Assembly (NCBI GenBank): GCA_021779415.1
Contig: JAJYAS010000227.1
Location: 1-6,185, forward strand
DNA from: Bacillota bacterium
GTDB taxonomy: Bacteria > Bacillota_B > Desulfitobacteriia > Desulfitobacteriales > Desulfitobacteriaceae
DNA: 6,185 nt
Reading direction: 5' to 3'
The notes under the pieces are model-generated. The model was not told where the DNA came from. It was given only the letters and a program-made list of their open reading frames with translations, and did no database searches. Positions within the stretch are counted from its first letter, which is position 1. Each line of letters begins with the position of its first letter. A program made the position numbers and the translations under genes. This document shows, piece after piece, positions 1-6,185 of the stretch.

Positions 1-1
1 C

Positions 2-340
2 TGCCATCAATTTGTGGGACAGGAGGCCTATAAATTGGGTTCACTCTATGACGAACCCCCTTATGCCCTCCGGCCCGAGCTTGTTCAGGATTTTCGTTCC
101 GCACATGTTTTTGCGAAGTCGTCTTGTCGGGAATGCTGGGCCCGCTTTGCTTGTAGTGGCGGGTGTCATGCAGCTAATGTGGCCTTTACTCAAAAACTGA
201 CAGAGGTGTATACCCTGGGGTGTGAGCTTCAGAAGAAACGCCTAGAGGTTGCCCTGTATGTCAAAATCAAAGAAAGTCTACAAACTAAGAATCTCTTATC
301 CGTTGCAGTTACATCTCCAGTTCCAGAAGTCCGCTGTTAA
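2..340 (+). CDS. scfB: SCIFF peptide maturase (radical SAM/SPASM), C-terminal 112 residues; 5' end outside window
   Basis: This is the end of a radical SAM peptide maturase that would install thioether cross-links in the small Cys-rich SCIFF peptide. The reading frame is open from base 2 to the TAA at 338-340. The first visible codon is Cys, followed by HQFVGQEAYKLGS, which resembles the auxiliary-cluster region of SCIFF maturases (CHQFVG...Y.LG). Cysteines at visible residues 42, 45, 51 and 55 form CRECWARFACSGGCH, a C-x2-C-x5-C-x3-C SPASM motif, and a further Cys lies at residue 74. These ligate auxiliary [4Fe-4S] clusters. Family members are roughly 450 residues, so about three quarters, including the radical SAM CxxxCxxC motif, lie upstream. 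The precursor gene scfA would also be expected upstream. A GTG inside the fragment at 14 is not a start. Another SPASM maturase is possible, but the HQFVG and CWARFACSGGCH strings favour ScfB. Confidence 0.85.
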   Translation, partial: CHQFVGQEAYKLGSLYDEPPYALRPELVQDFRSAHVFAKSSCRECWARFACSGGCHAANVAFTQKLTEVYTLGCELQKKRLEVALYVKIKESLQTKNLLSVAVTSPVPEVRC

Positions 341-372
341 AATTCGCACGTCATGAATAGGGAGCCGTGCTT

Positions 373-380
373 GGGAGGGA
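373..380 (+). promoter_or_regulatory. Ribosome binding site that fixes the molybdoenzyme start at 386
   Basis: GGGAGGGA ends 5 nt before the ATG at 386. The upstream in-frame ATG at 353 has no Shine-Dalgarno-like sequence before it, so the shorter protein is preferred. No promoter is evident in the 45 nt between the preceding stop and this start, which suggests readthrough from the maturase gene. Confidence 0.7.
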
Positions 381-385
381 ACTAT

Positions 386-2359
386 ATGGCTGTAGTACGT
401 TCGGCCTGTCCTTTGAACTGTCCGGATGGGTGTGCTTTCTTGGTAGAAGAGACGGAAAAGGGATTGCGATTACAAGGTGATCCTGTGAATCCAATTACAC
501 AAGGGTTTATCTGTTCCAAAGGACAGGCCTTAGCAGAGCGTGTATATTCGCCCGACCGTTTGTTGTTTCCGCTGTTGAGGCAGGGAGCTGGGTGGAAGCG
601 ATTAACATGGGATGAGGCTTACGCGCTTTTGACCGAGAAGATCAAACAAACGTTGGAAACCGTAGGATCTTGGGGAATTCTCCATCATTATGATTATGGG
701 CACAATGGAGCTCTACGGGAATTAGATCAACGCTTCTTTCAAGCCCTAGGGGGCGTTACCGAACCTAGAGGGAGTATGTGTTGGGGAGCAGGGTATAGGG
801 CCCAGGAACTCGATTTCGGTGGGGTCTTTACAAATTCACGGGAAGACTTAGAAGAAGCTCAGACCTTGGTACTCTGGGGACGGGATCCTGCCGTTACCAA
901 TATTCACTTGATGCCCCATCTTCTCAGAGCAAAGAAGCGGGGAGCACGCCTGATTGTCATCAATCCGAACCATGTGAAAAGTGCGGACTTTGCCGATGAT
1001 TTCATCCGAATTCGTCCGGGTACGGATGCGACTTTGGCATTAGGTCTGGGGAATATTATCTTGCAGCAGGGCTGGCAAGACACACAATTTATTCAAAAGT
1101 ATGTTTATGGTTTTGAAGCGTTTGCAGACAGGGTCAAGAAGTTTTCACTGGAGAGGGTGGAAGAAATCACAGGGGTAGGAGTATCCCAACTGACGGAGCT
1201 GGCCCAGAGAATCTGCCAAAGTAGGCCGGTATCGTTCATTCTAGGATATGGACTCCAACGCTATGTCAACGGAGGGAATACGGTCCGGGCAATTGATGCT
1301 CTCGCTGCCATAAGTGGAAATATTGGCTGTACGGGTGCGGGGGTTCAGTACGCTCACCAATATCACAGAGGGAAGTTAAACTCTGTGTTACTTTCTCCTG
1401 AACGATATCAGGCACGGACCTATCCCCATCCGGTGTTGGCGGAAGAGTTGCTAAAGGCGGATCCAAAGGTGCAATTGGCTTTTGTTACACGCTCTAATCC
1501 CCTGGTTCAACAACCGAACTCATCACTTTGGCGAGAGGTCTGGAGGCAGATCCCTTTTAAAGTGGTCTTAGATACTGTAATGACGGAAACCGCGCGTCAA
1601 GCGGATTTGGTCTTGCCGATTGCTACCGTTTTCGAAGAGGAAGAACTCATTACGACGTCCTGGAGCCCACTGATCCACTATTCCCAGAAAGTCCTTGACC
1701 CTCAAGGGGAAACTAAACCCGAGCCGATTTTGTTCACGGAGTTGGCGCAGAGGTTAGGTTTAGAACGGGATTTTCCGTATACGCCGAGGGAATGGATTCG
1801 ATTTGTGATTGAACCCTTGGAACAAACCTACGGAATCACGCTTGATCAGCTTGCTCAGGGACCGCTCTACGCACCTTATATTCCTAAAGTAGCTTGGGCG
1901 GAGAAGGACTTTAAAACACCCAGTGGAAAGATCGAATTGTTTTCGGAAAAGGCGAAGAAAGAGATGGGAGAAGCGGTCGCAACGTATGTGTCGGCAGCAG
2001 AAACTCAAGAGGATAGAGAAAAATTTCCCTGGCACCTGCTCACTCCGCATCCGGCTAAGGCGATACATTCCCAATTCCATGAAGAGGAGGGCTTCAAAGT
2101 CCTTATTCACCCGGACTTGGCCGAGAAGTATGATCTGACCTCTGGAGATCAGGCGATTGTGGAGACAAGGTATGGGCAACTCGTGGCTTTGGTGGTGGTT
2201 TCTGAGGATATCCAATTTGAAACGGTTGTTCTCCCAGAGGGTAAGACGGCAGACGGCCTTGGTGTCAATCAGTTAATTATTGGAAAGCTTTCTGATATTG
2301 GAGAAAGTACCTCGTATTATGATATGCATTGTCAGATTCGGAAATGGGAGTTTGCATAG
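386..2359 (+). CDS. Molybdopterin-dependent oxidoreductase, DMSO reductase family catalytic subunit, [4Fe-4S]
   Basis: A complete 657-residue catalytic subunit of the DMSO reductase superfamily, which binds a bis-molybdopterin guanine dinucleotide cofactor (Mo or W). C8, C12 and C16 (CPLNCPDGC) with C43 (FICSKGQ) form the N-terminal [4Fe-4S] motif. K45 sits at the conserved Lys between cluster and pterin. RGSMCWGAGYRA places C132 where this family carries its metal ligand; Cys ligation is inferred. Family blocks follow: WGRDP near 164, RPGTD at 210-214, a GYGLQRYVNGGNTVRA block, SGNIGCTGAG, and TARQADLVLP. The dinucleotide-binding C-terminal domain runs from about 547 to 655. There is no Tat or Sec signal, so it should be cytoplasmic. 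No FeS or membrane subunit adjoins it, and the electron partner and substrate cannot be read from sequence. Length is on the short side for the superfamily but all domains are present. Formate, thiosulfate/polysulfide or sulfoxide chemistry are all possible. Start chosen by its RBS. Confidence 0.93.
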   Translation: MAVVRSACPLNCPDGCAFLVEETEKGLRLQGDPVNPITQGFICSKGQALAERVYSPDRLLFPLLRQGAGWKRLTWDEAYALLTEKIKQTLETVGSWGILHHYDYGHNGALRELDQRFFQALGGVTEPRGSMCWGAGYRAQELDFGGVFTNSREDLEEAQTLVLWGRDPAVTNIHLMPHLLRAKKRGARLIVINPNHVKSADFADDFIRIRPGTDATLALGLGNIILQQGWQDTQFIQKYVYGFEAFADRVKKFSLERVEEITGVGVSQLTELAQRICQSRPVSFILGYGLQRYVNGGNTVRAIDALAAISGNIGCTGAGVQYAHQYHRGKLNSVLLSPERYQARTYPHPVLAEELLKADPKVQLAFVTRSNPLVQQPNSSLWREVWRQIPFKVVLDTVMTETARQADLVLPIATVFEEEELITTSWSPLIHYSQKVLDPQGETKPEPILFTELAQRLGLERDFPYTPREWIRFVIEPLEQTYGITLDQLAQGPLYAPYIPKVAWAEKDFKTPSGKIELFSEKAKKEMGEAVATYVSAAETQEDREKFPWHLLTPHPAKAIHSQFHEEEGFKVLIHPDLAEKYDLTSGDQAIVETRYGQLVALVVVSEDIQFETVVLPEGKTADGLGVNQLIIGKLSDIGESTSYYDMHCQIRKWEFA

Positions 2360-2399
2360 ACCTTTACTTAGAAGTCACGGGTGAGAATGAAAATGAGTA

Positions 2400-2413
2400 A
2401 CAAAATATTTTGT
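2400..2413 (+). repeat. Perfect 14-bp AT-rich palindrome upstream of the TPR-gene promoter
   Basis: ACAAAATATTTTGT is its own reverse complement. It lies 40 nt after the molybdoenzyme stop and ends 18 nt before the proposed -35 of the next operon. That is a plausible place for an operator or activator site. It is too AT-rich and too lacking in a loop to act as a terminator. The cognate protein is unknown and chance occurrence in AT-rich intergenic DNA cannot be excluded. Confidence 0.35.
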
Positions 2414-2431
2414 AGAATTAGTAAATAATGC

Positions 2432-2461
2432 TTGGATGGTCTGGGAAGGGCATGTTACAAT
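2432..2461 (+). promoter_or_regulatory. Predicted sigma-A promoter (extended -10) for the TPR-walJ-htrA operon
   Basis: TTGGAT (2432-2437) is followed after 18 bp by TACAAT (2456-2461). A TG at 2453-2454, one base before the hexamer, gives an extended -10 element. Transcription would begin near 2468, leaving a leader of about 30 nt before the ATG at 2498. The TTG at 2432, which could be read as an in-frame start for a longer protein, is part of the -35 box itself. Confidence 0.65.
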
Positions 2462-2482
2462 GATATTTGGAATTATATGGTC

Positions 2483-2489
2483 AAGGGAG
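2483..2489 (+). promoter_or_regulatory. Ribosome binding site for the TPR protein
   Basis: AAGGGAG lies 8 nt before the ATG at 2498. It decides that start over the in-frame ATG at 2477, which has no comparable upstream element. Confidence 0.65.
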
Positions 2490-2497
2490 CGAGCGGT

Positions 2498-3199
2498 ATG
2501 AAGAAAAAGCAACAACGTATTTTTGCCACAATACTTGCTGTTTTTATTAGCGTTGCTATGATTGGCTCGGCAGTGGTCGGATATTTTGTGGGCGGGGGCG
2601 TACCATCACCATCTGCCGATTCGGGCGGTTCAACGCAAACATCCAGTGCTACAGCAAATTATCAAGCACAGAAAGTACGCCTTGAAGCTATGACTCAACA
2701 AGCTAAGACTGACCCTGGGAATGTACAGCTGCAAACTTCATTAGGCAATGAATATTATGACGCGGGCGTTGCAGCGCAAGAGGTCGCACCCACTGAGGTA
2801 CAAGGAAACTTCAAACACGCGGTTGAGGCTTATCAGATCGTATTGAAAACAAATAAAGATCCCAATATCATGGTGGATATGGCGACAGCGGCTTTTTATA
2901 GTGGGGATAACGATTTAGCAGAGAAAACTTACAAAGAAGCGTTAGTCCTTAAACCGGATTCCTACAATGCCTTGGGTAATTACGGGATTTTTCTTTCTCA
3001 AGCCAAGAAAGATTGGGCAGGGGCCCTTACTCAGTGGCAGAAGGCCCAAACCTTAGCCCAAAACAGCGCGGATAAAGATCGAATGACGTCGTTAATAAGT
3101 CAGGCTGAAAGTCAACTCAAGAGTAATCCGGCAACGAACGGTTTGTCCAACCCGAACCCTGCTTTAAAGAACGGAGTAGCTAATCCTATAACTCCGTGA
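2498..3199 (+). CDS. Membrane-anchored tetratricopeptide (TPR) repeat protein
   Basis: A 233-residue protein with a short basic N-terminus (MKKKQQR), one hydrophobic segment at about residues 8-31, and the rest predicted outside the membrane. No lipobox Cys follows the segment, so it should act as a signal anchor or uncleaved signal. A Ser/Gly/Thr/Gln-rich linker (about 36-55) leads to the repeat region. The clearest TPR unit is residues 121-154 (DPNIMVDMATAAFYSGDNDL then AEKTYKEALVLKPD), followed by another at about 155-190 (NALGNYGIFLSQ, then WAGALTQWQKAQTLAQ). A degenerate unit precedes them at about 74-119. The last 25 residues are Asn/Pro-rich and probably disordered. TPRs bind proteins; no partner can be named. 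It is the first gene of a probable operon with walJ (60-nt gap) and htrA, which suggests an envelope role as scaffold or adaptor. I do not recognise a characterised orthologue. Confidence 0.85.
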   Translation: MKKKQQRIFATILAVFISVAMIGSAVVGYFVGGGVPSPSADSGGSTQTSSATANYQAQKVRLEAMTQQAKTDPGNVQLQTSLGNEYYDAGVAAQEVAPTEVQGNFKHAVEAYQIVLKTNKDPNIMVDMATAAFYSGDNDLAEKTYKEALVLKPDSYNALGNYGIFLSQAKKDWAGALTQWQKAQTLAQNSADKDRMTSLISQAESQLKSNPATNGLSNPNPALKNGVANPITP

Positions 3200-3245
3200 A
3201 GATGAGGATTACGGTACAAGCCAAGGAGGAGTAATTCACCGGGAC

Positions 3246-3251
3246 GGAGGG
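3246..3251 (+). promoter_or_regulatory. Ribosome binding site supporting the TTG start of walJ
   Basis: GGAGGG lies 8 nt before the TTG at 3260. A second, stronger Shine-Dalgarno-like sequence, AAGGAGGA at 3223-3230, lies upstream but has no ATG, GTG or TTG at a usable distance after it. Confidence 0.6.
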
Positions 3252-3259
3252 ACATAACA

Positions 3260-4069
3260 TTGCATTTTACAACACTGGCGAGCGGAAGTTCCGGGAACTC
3301 AATTCTTGTCGGGGAGAACAACCGACATTTTCTGGTAGACTGCGGAATTAGCGGCAAGAGCTTATTGCATAACCTCTCACAGGTAAACATACTGGACTCA
3401 GAACTTGAAGGAATCGTAGTTACGCATGAACACGTAGACCATATTCGCGGAGTGGGAATCTTAGCTCGAAAATTAAAAATACCAATCTATGCCACGGCAG
3501 GGTTATGGGAAGCTATGAGTCCTTGCTTGGGTAAGCTTGCGGAGAGCCAGTGCATTGAAGTGCAAGATTCATTCTCTTGTGCTGGGTTAGAGGTCAAACT
3601 TTACCCCACGTCTCACGATAGTAGGGAAAGTTACGGCTTGAAAGTTTCGCGCCCCAAACAACAGGATAAGAGGCACTTAGCGATTGGGATTGCTACAGAC
3701 AGTGGCGTGATTACTGAAGAAATGCATCGGCACTTGAAAGGGTGTGAAGCCCTTGTTGTTGAGGCCAACTATGATGAGGAACAGTTATGGAACGGTTCTT
3801 ATCCATGGTATCTTAAAAAAAGGATCAGTGGACAGTTTGGGCATCTGGAAAATAGGCAGTTAGCGGAAGGGCTTTCGGAGTGGATCGAAGAAAACACGCA
3901 ACGGGTTGTTTTGGCGCATCTGAGTGAAGAAAACAATACTCCGCAAATCGCATTATCGACGGTTACACGCATTCTGAGAGAGTTGAATACCGCCAGAAAG
4001 TGTCCGGACGTTCAGGTTCAGGTTGCTCCTCGCTACACGCCGCATGAATTGATTAGACTAAGGGAATAA
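3260..4069 (+). CDS. walJ: WalJ/YycJ-type metallo-beta-lactamase-fold hydrolase
   Basis: A 269-residue cytoplasmic metallohydrolase of the YycJ/WalJ family, full length for the family. The N-terminus HFTTLASGSSGNS is the typical family opening and supports the TTG start with its RBS. Metal ligands are visible: H56, H58, D60 and H61 in THEHVDH, then H119 in TSHDS, D147 in ATDSG, and a later conserved His in the FGHLEN and LAHLSEENNTP blocks. No key residue is missing. In Bacillus and relatives walJ closes the walRKHI cluster and is followed by an htrA-type protease, as here (22-nt gap to the next gene). Its homologue has been linked to cell-wall/division coordination and to DNA repair fidelity, with nuclease activity proposed; the substrate here is not evident. 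No promoter was seen in the 60 nt upstream, so it is probably co-transcribed with the TPR gene. Confidence 0.92.
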   Translation: MHFTTLASGSSGNSILVGENNRHFLVDCGISGKSLLHNLSQVNILDSELEGIVVTHEHVDHIRGVGILARKLKIPIYATAGLWEAMSPCLGKLAESQCIEVQDSFSCAGLEVKLYPTSHDSRESYGLKVSRPKQQDKRHLAIGIATDSGVITEEMHRHLKGCEALVVEANYDEEQLWNGSYPWYLKKRISGQFGHLENRQLAEGLSEWIEENTQRVVLAHLSEENNTPQIALSTVTRILRELNTARKCPDVQVQVAPRYTPHELIRLRE

Positions 4070-4076
4070 TAGGAAG

Positions 4077-4083
4077 AGGAGGT
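4077..4083 (+). promoter_or_regulatory. Strong ribosome binding site for htrA
   Basis: AGGAGGT, a near-perfect Shine-Dalgarno sequence, lies 8 nt before the ATG at 4092. It falls in the 22-nt gap after the walJ stop, consistent with efficient translation from a shared transcript. Confidence 0.7.
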
Positions 4084-4091
4084 AAGACGAC

Positions 4092-5243
4092 ATGAGCTAT
4101 TATAACGATAAAAATAATTATTCAGGACATAGACCCCATTTTTTTTCAACCGTTGTAGTTGCTATAATTAGCGCCTTGCTTGGCGGGGTCATGGCCGTGG
4201 CGTTGATTCCTTCTATTTATGCAAATAAGCAACCAGTCCCTGCAAATCAAGTGGTTTTAAATAGTGGGGCGACAACCCCTACTATTAAAACAGAGGGGAC
4301 AACTAATTTCCCGGTTGTCCAGATCGCCAAGACCGTTGGCCCGGCGGTGGTTGGCATTGCAAATTTTCAATCCCGTGGATCATTATTCGGTGGGGGAGGA
4401 TCAACTGAAGTAGGCAGTGGCTCAGGCTTTATTGTTGATGCGCAACATGGCTACATTGTCACAAATAATCACGTGGTTACTGGAGCGGAAAAGATCGTGG
4501 TGAGTCTGGCAGATGGACGTAATGTTAATGCCAAACTGGTGGGTGCCGATGATCGTACGGATTTGGCAGTGGTTCAGATTGCAGATGCCAAGAATTTAAC
4601 GGCTACACAACAGGGAGATTCTTTAAAACTGCAAGTGGGTGAACCCGTCGTGGCCATTGGCAATCCGGGTGGACAAGAATTTGCACGCTCTGTGACAGCA
4701 GGTGTTGTTTCAGCAACGAATCGAATCCTAGATATTCCGGGGGAAGCAAGTTTTAATCTTATCCAAACGGATGCCGCCATTAACCCCGGAAATAGCGGTG
4801 GGCCCCTGGTGAATTACCAGGGTCAAGTGATTGGAATTAATTCTGCAAAGAATCAGGAACCGGGATTTGAAGGCATGGGCTTTGCCATCCCTATTTCAGA
4901 TGCCTTACCGACAATTAAGCAATTGATTGAAAAAGGGTATGCCAGTCATCCGGGGCTTAATGTCCAAATAGATCCTCGTTACACAGCGGAATATGCCAGT
5001 CAACGAGGATGGCCGGCTGGGGCGTATGTATCCAAAGTAACGCAGGGCGGCCCTGCTGAACGAGCCGGGATCGTGGCTGGAGATGTCATAACGAAGATTA
5101 ACGGTAAGGAAATTAAGAGCTCTCTTGAGTTAACCCATGAGTTGTTCAAATATAATCCGGGCGACAAGGTTACAATCACAGTCTACCGCAATAATAAGAC
5201 AGTAGACCTTTCAGTGACGTTGATGGAAATCAAGTCGCAATAA
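4092..5243 (+). CDS. htrA: HtrA/DegP-like trypsin-family serine protease, membrane-anchored, single PDZ domain
   Basis: A 383-residue envelope protease of the HtrA family that degrades or handles misfolded proteins outside the membrane. Residues 1-16 are polar and presumably cytoplasmic; one transmembrane segment spans about 17-40 (FFSTVVVAIISALLGGVMAV). A linker leads to the trypsin-like domain at about 73-280. The catalytic triad is intact: H127 (TNNHVV), D157 (DDRTDLAVV) and S235 (NPGNSGGPL). A Gly-rich loop (SLFGGGGSTEVGSGSG) precedes the His, as in family members. One PDZ domain covers about 288-380 and ends the protein. The architecture matches Firmicute HtrA/HtrB/YyxA rather than the two-PDZ DegP. 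Its place right after walJ corresponds to the htrC/yyxA position of Bacillus. No CssR or other stress-operator sequence was recognised upstream; expression probably follows the operon promoter at 2432-2461. Confidence 0.95.
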   Translation: MSYYNDKNNYSGHRPHFFSTVVVAIISALLGGVMAVALIPSIYANKQPVPANQVVLNSGATTPTIKTEGTTNFPVVQIAKTVGPAVVGIANFQSRGSLFGGGGSTEVGSGSGFIVDAQHGYIVTNNHVVTGAEKIVVSLADGRNVNAKLVGADDRTDLAVVQIADAKNLTATQQGDSLKLQVGEPVVAIGNPGGQEFARSVTAGVVSATNRILDIPGEASFNLIQTDAAINPGNSGGPLVNYQGQVIGINSAKNQEPGFEGMGFAIPISDALPTIKQLIEKGYASHPGLNVQIDPRYTAEYASQRGWPAGAYVSKVTQGGPAERAGIVAGDVITKINGKEIKSSLELTHELFKYNPGDKVTITVYRNNKTVDLSVTLMEIKSQ

Positions 5244-5255
5244 CTTGAAAATTTG

Positions 5256-5297
5256 ACAGAAGGGTCCCTGAGACGCAATTCTTCGGGACCCTTCTGT
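5256..5297 (+). terminator. Hairpin terminator after htrA
   Basis: A perfect 13-bp stem (5256-5268 with 5285-5297, core AGAAGGGTCCC/GGGACCCTTCT) encloses a 16-nt loop in which three more pairs can form. It begins 12 nt after the htrA stop and precedes the glnS promoter. The following bases are only weakly T-rich, so this is not a textbook intrinsic terminator. Position and stem strength still favour transcript termination or 3'-end protection. Confidence 0.7.
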
Positions 5298-5332
5298 ATT
5301 CGAGACAATAAAAAAGCGTTAAAAAGGTAATG

Positions 5333-5361
5333 TTGAACTCTTGTCATGAATGCAGTATTAT
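5333..5361 (+). promoter_or_regulatory. Predicted sigma-A promoter for glnS
   Basis: TTGAAC (5333-5338), a 17-bp spacer and TATTAT (5356-5361) match the sigma-A consensus closely. Transcription would start near 5368, giving a leader of about 54 nt. That is too short for a T-box riboswitch, and no T-box sequence or specifier hairpin is seen. Confidence 0.75.
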
Positions 5362-5421
5362 TTAGAACAAGGGTAAAATTGGCATAAGTAGCATCAGCAT
5401 AGTGAGAAAGGTTGATAATAG

Positions 5422-6185
5422 ATGGAAAACAAATCCTCCTCGAATTTTCTTAAGAACATTGTTAACGAGGATCTAAAATCAGGTAAGGTGGATCATATTA
5501 TCACACGGTTTCCACCGGAGCCCAACGGCTATTTACATATAGGACATGCTAAATCTATCATTCTGAATTTTGAGTTAGCGGATGAATTTAAAGGTAAGAC
5601 CCATCTGCGTTTTGATGACACGAATCCGGCGAAGGAAGACACGGAATACGTGGAATCGATCAAGGAAGATGTGTCGTGGTTAGGGTACGAATGGGACGAG
5701 CTGTTTTTTGCCTCAGATTACTTTGAGGAAATGTATAATCGAGCAGTTTTGTTAATTAAAAAGGGCAAGGCTTATGCTTGTGATTCCACCGCAGAAGAAA
5801 TACGACAGATGCGTGGTACGTTAACAGAAGCTGGGCAAGGGAGCCCCTCTCGCGACCGAACAATTGAAGAAAACCTGGAGTTGTTTGAGCGCATGCGTCA
5901 AGGGGAATTCAAAGATGGGGAAAAGGTCTTACGAGCTAAAATTGATATGGCTTCACCTAACATCAATATGCGGGATCCTGTCCTTTACAGGATTGCTCAT
6001 GCGACCCACCATAATACTGGGGACAAGTGGTGTATCTACCCCATGTATGATTTTGCCCATCCGTTAGAAGATGCCATCGAAGGGGTCACTCACTCGATCT
6101 GTACGTTAGAATTTGAGGATCATCGACCCTTGTATGATTGGATTATTCGGGAATGTGAGATGGAGAAAGTTCCCCACCAATACGA
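5422..6185 (+). CDS. glnS: Glutaminyl-tRNA synthetase, N-terminal 254 residues; 3' end outside window
   Basis: This enzyme charges tRNA-Gln directly with glutamine in the cytoplasm (class I synthetase). The frame is open to the window edge, so about 45% of a roughly 550-residue enzyme is present. The class I HIGH motif is at residues 39-42 within [17 protein letters not shown]. It is followed by [20 protein letters not shown] at 62-81, [28 protein letters not shown], and [20 protein letters not shown] near 203-222. These match E. coli GlnRS closely and separate it from GluRS. The KMSKS motif and the anticodon-binding beta-barrels lie beyond the window. The start is the ATG at 5422, about 10 nt after a modest AAAGG (5407-5411); the N-terminus ([15 protein letters not shown]) aligns with the usual GlnRS beginning. 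It has its own promoter and is set apart from htrA by a hairpin. Confidence 0.96.
   Translation, partial: MENKSSSNFLKNIVNEDLKSGKVDHIITRFPPEPNGYLHIGHAKSIILNFELADEFKGKTHLRFDDTNPAKEDTEYVESIKEDVSWLGYEWDELFFASDYFEEMYNRAVLLIKKGKAYACDSTAEEIRQMRGTLTEAGQGSPSRDRTIEENLELFERMRQGEFKDGEKVLRAKIDMASPNINMRDPVLYRIAHATHHNTGDKWCIYPMYDFAHPLEDAIEGVTHSICTLEFEDHRPLYDWIIRECEMEKVPHQY

Noticed and set aside
353..385. Start of the molybdoenzyme at ATG 353
   Set aside because: No Shine-Dalgarno sequence precedes it, and the extra 11 residues (MNREPCLGGNY) are encoded across the ribosome binding site of the 386 start.
1760..2215. Antisense 151-codon open frame inside the molybdoenzyme gene
   Set aside because: It is a shadow of a well-supported coding region, with Arg/Leu/Ser-rich composition and no recognisable motif.
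2387..2428. Possible 13-codon small ORF (MKMSNKIFCRISK) between the molybdoenzyme and the TPR gene
   Set aside because: No good ribosome binding site precedes it, it lies upstream of the mapped promoter elements and covers the palindrome; it looks like chance.
2432..2497. N-terminal extension of the TPR protein from TTG at 2432
   Set aside because: The TTG coincides with the -35 box and the predicted transcript starts near 2468; ATG 2498 has a clear ribosome binding site and is followed directly by a basic residue run and a transmembrane segment.
5298..5421. T-box riboswitch or other leader RNA upstream of glnS
   Set aside because: The sigma-A promoter at 5333-5361 leaves a leader of only about 54 nt, and no T-box consensus, specifier loop or attenuator hairpin is visible between promoter and start.
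1..6185. CRISPR array, insertion sequence, tRNA/rRNA or phage remnant
   Set aside because: No spaced direct repeats, terminal inverted repeats with transposase, tRNA-like cloverleaf or phage gene was found; the window is almost fully occupied by recognisable chromosomal genes.

Overview
The window looks like chromosome of an anaerobic, endospore-type Firmicute of the Desulfosporosinus/Desulfitobacterium (Peptococcaceae) kind. This is inferred from the gene set: a SCIFF-peptide radical SAM maturase, a cytoplasmic molybdopterin oxidoreductase, a WalJ-HtrA pair and a bacterial GlnRS. Strong AGGAGG-type ribosome binding sites and moderate GC content fit as well. The genus is a guess from family knowledge, not from a search. 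All recognisable genes lie on the + strand, and I see no mobile element, CRISPR array, tRNA or rRNA.

Layout: (1) 2-340 is the C-terminal end of the SCIFF maturase (scfB-like), with its SPASM cysteine cluster. (2) 386-2359, 45 nt further on and without a visible promoter, is a complete DMSO-reductase-family molybdopterin/[4Fe-4S] oxidoreductase of 657 residues. No partner electron-transfer subunit is next to it. (3) 2360-2497 is intergenic and carries a perfect 14-bp AT-rich palindrome and a good extended -10 promoter. (4) 2498-4069-5243 is a probable three-gene operon: a membrane-anchored TPR protein, a WalJ/YycJ-type metallo-beta-lactamase-fold hydrolase (TTG start) and a membrane-anchored HtrA/DegP-like serine protease with one PDZ domain. 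A 13-bp-stem hairpin at 5256-5297 follows it. (5) A consensus-like sigma-A promoter at 5333-5361 drives glnS (GlnRS), which starts at 5422 and runs off the window.

How the genes fit together: the TPR-WalJ-HtrA group looks like an envelope/protein-quality unit. WalJ-HtrA adjacency is the conserved tail of the walRK (yyc) locus in Bacillus and relatives, but the two-component genes are not immediately upstream here. The scfB-molybdoenzyme pair may be co-transcribed, but nothing in the sequence ties their functions. glnS is a separate transcription unit. I found no convincing evidence of a new multi-gene system. The most unusual item is the orphan molybdoenzyme beside the SCIFF maturase.
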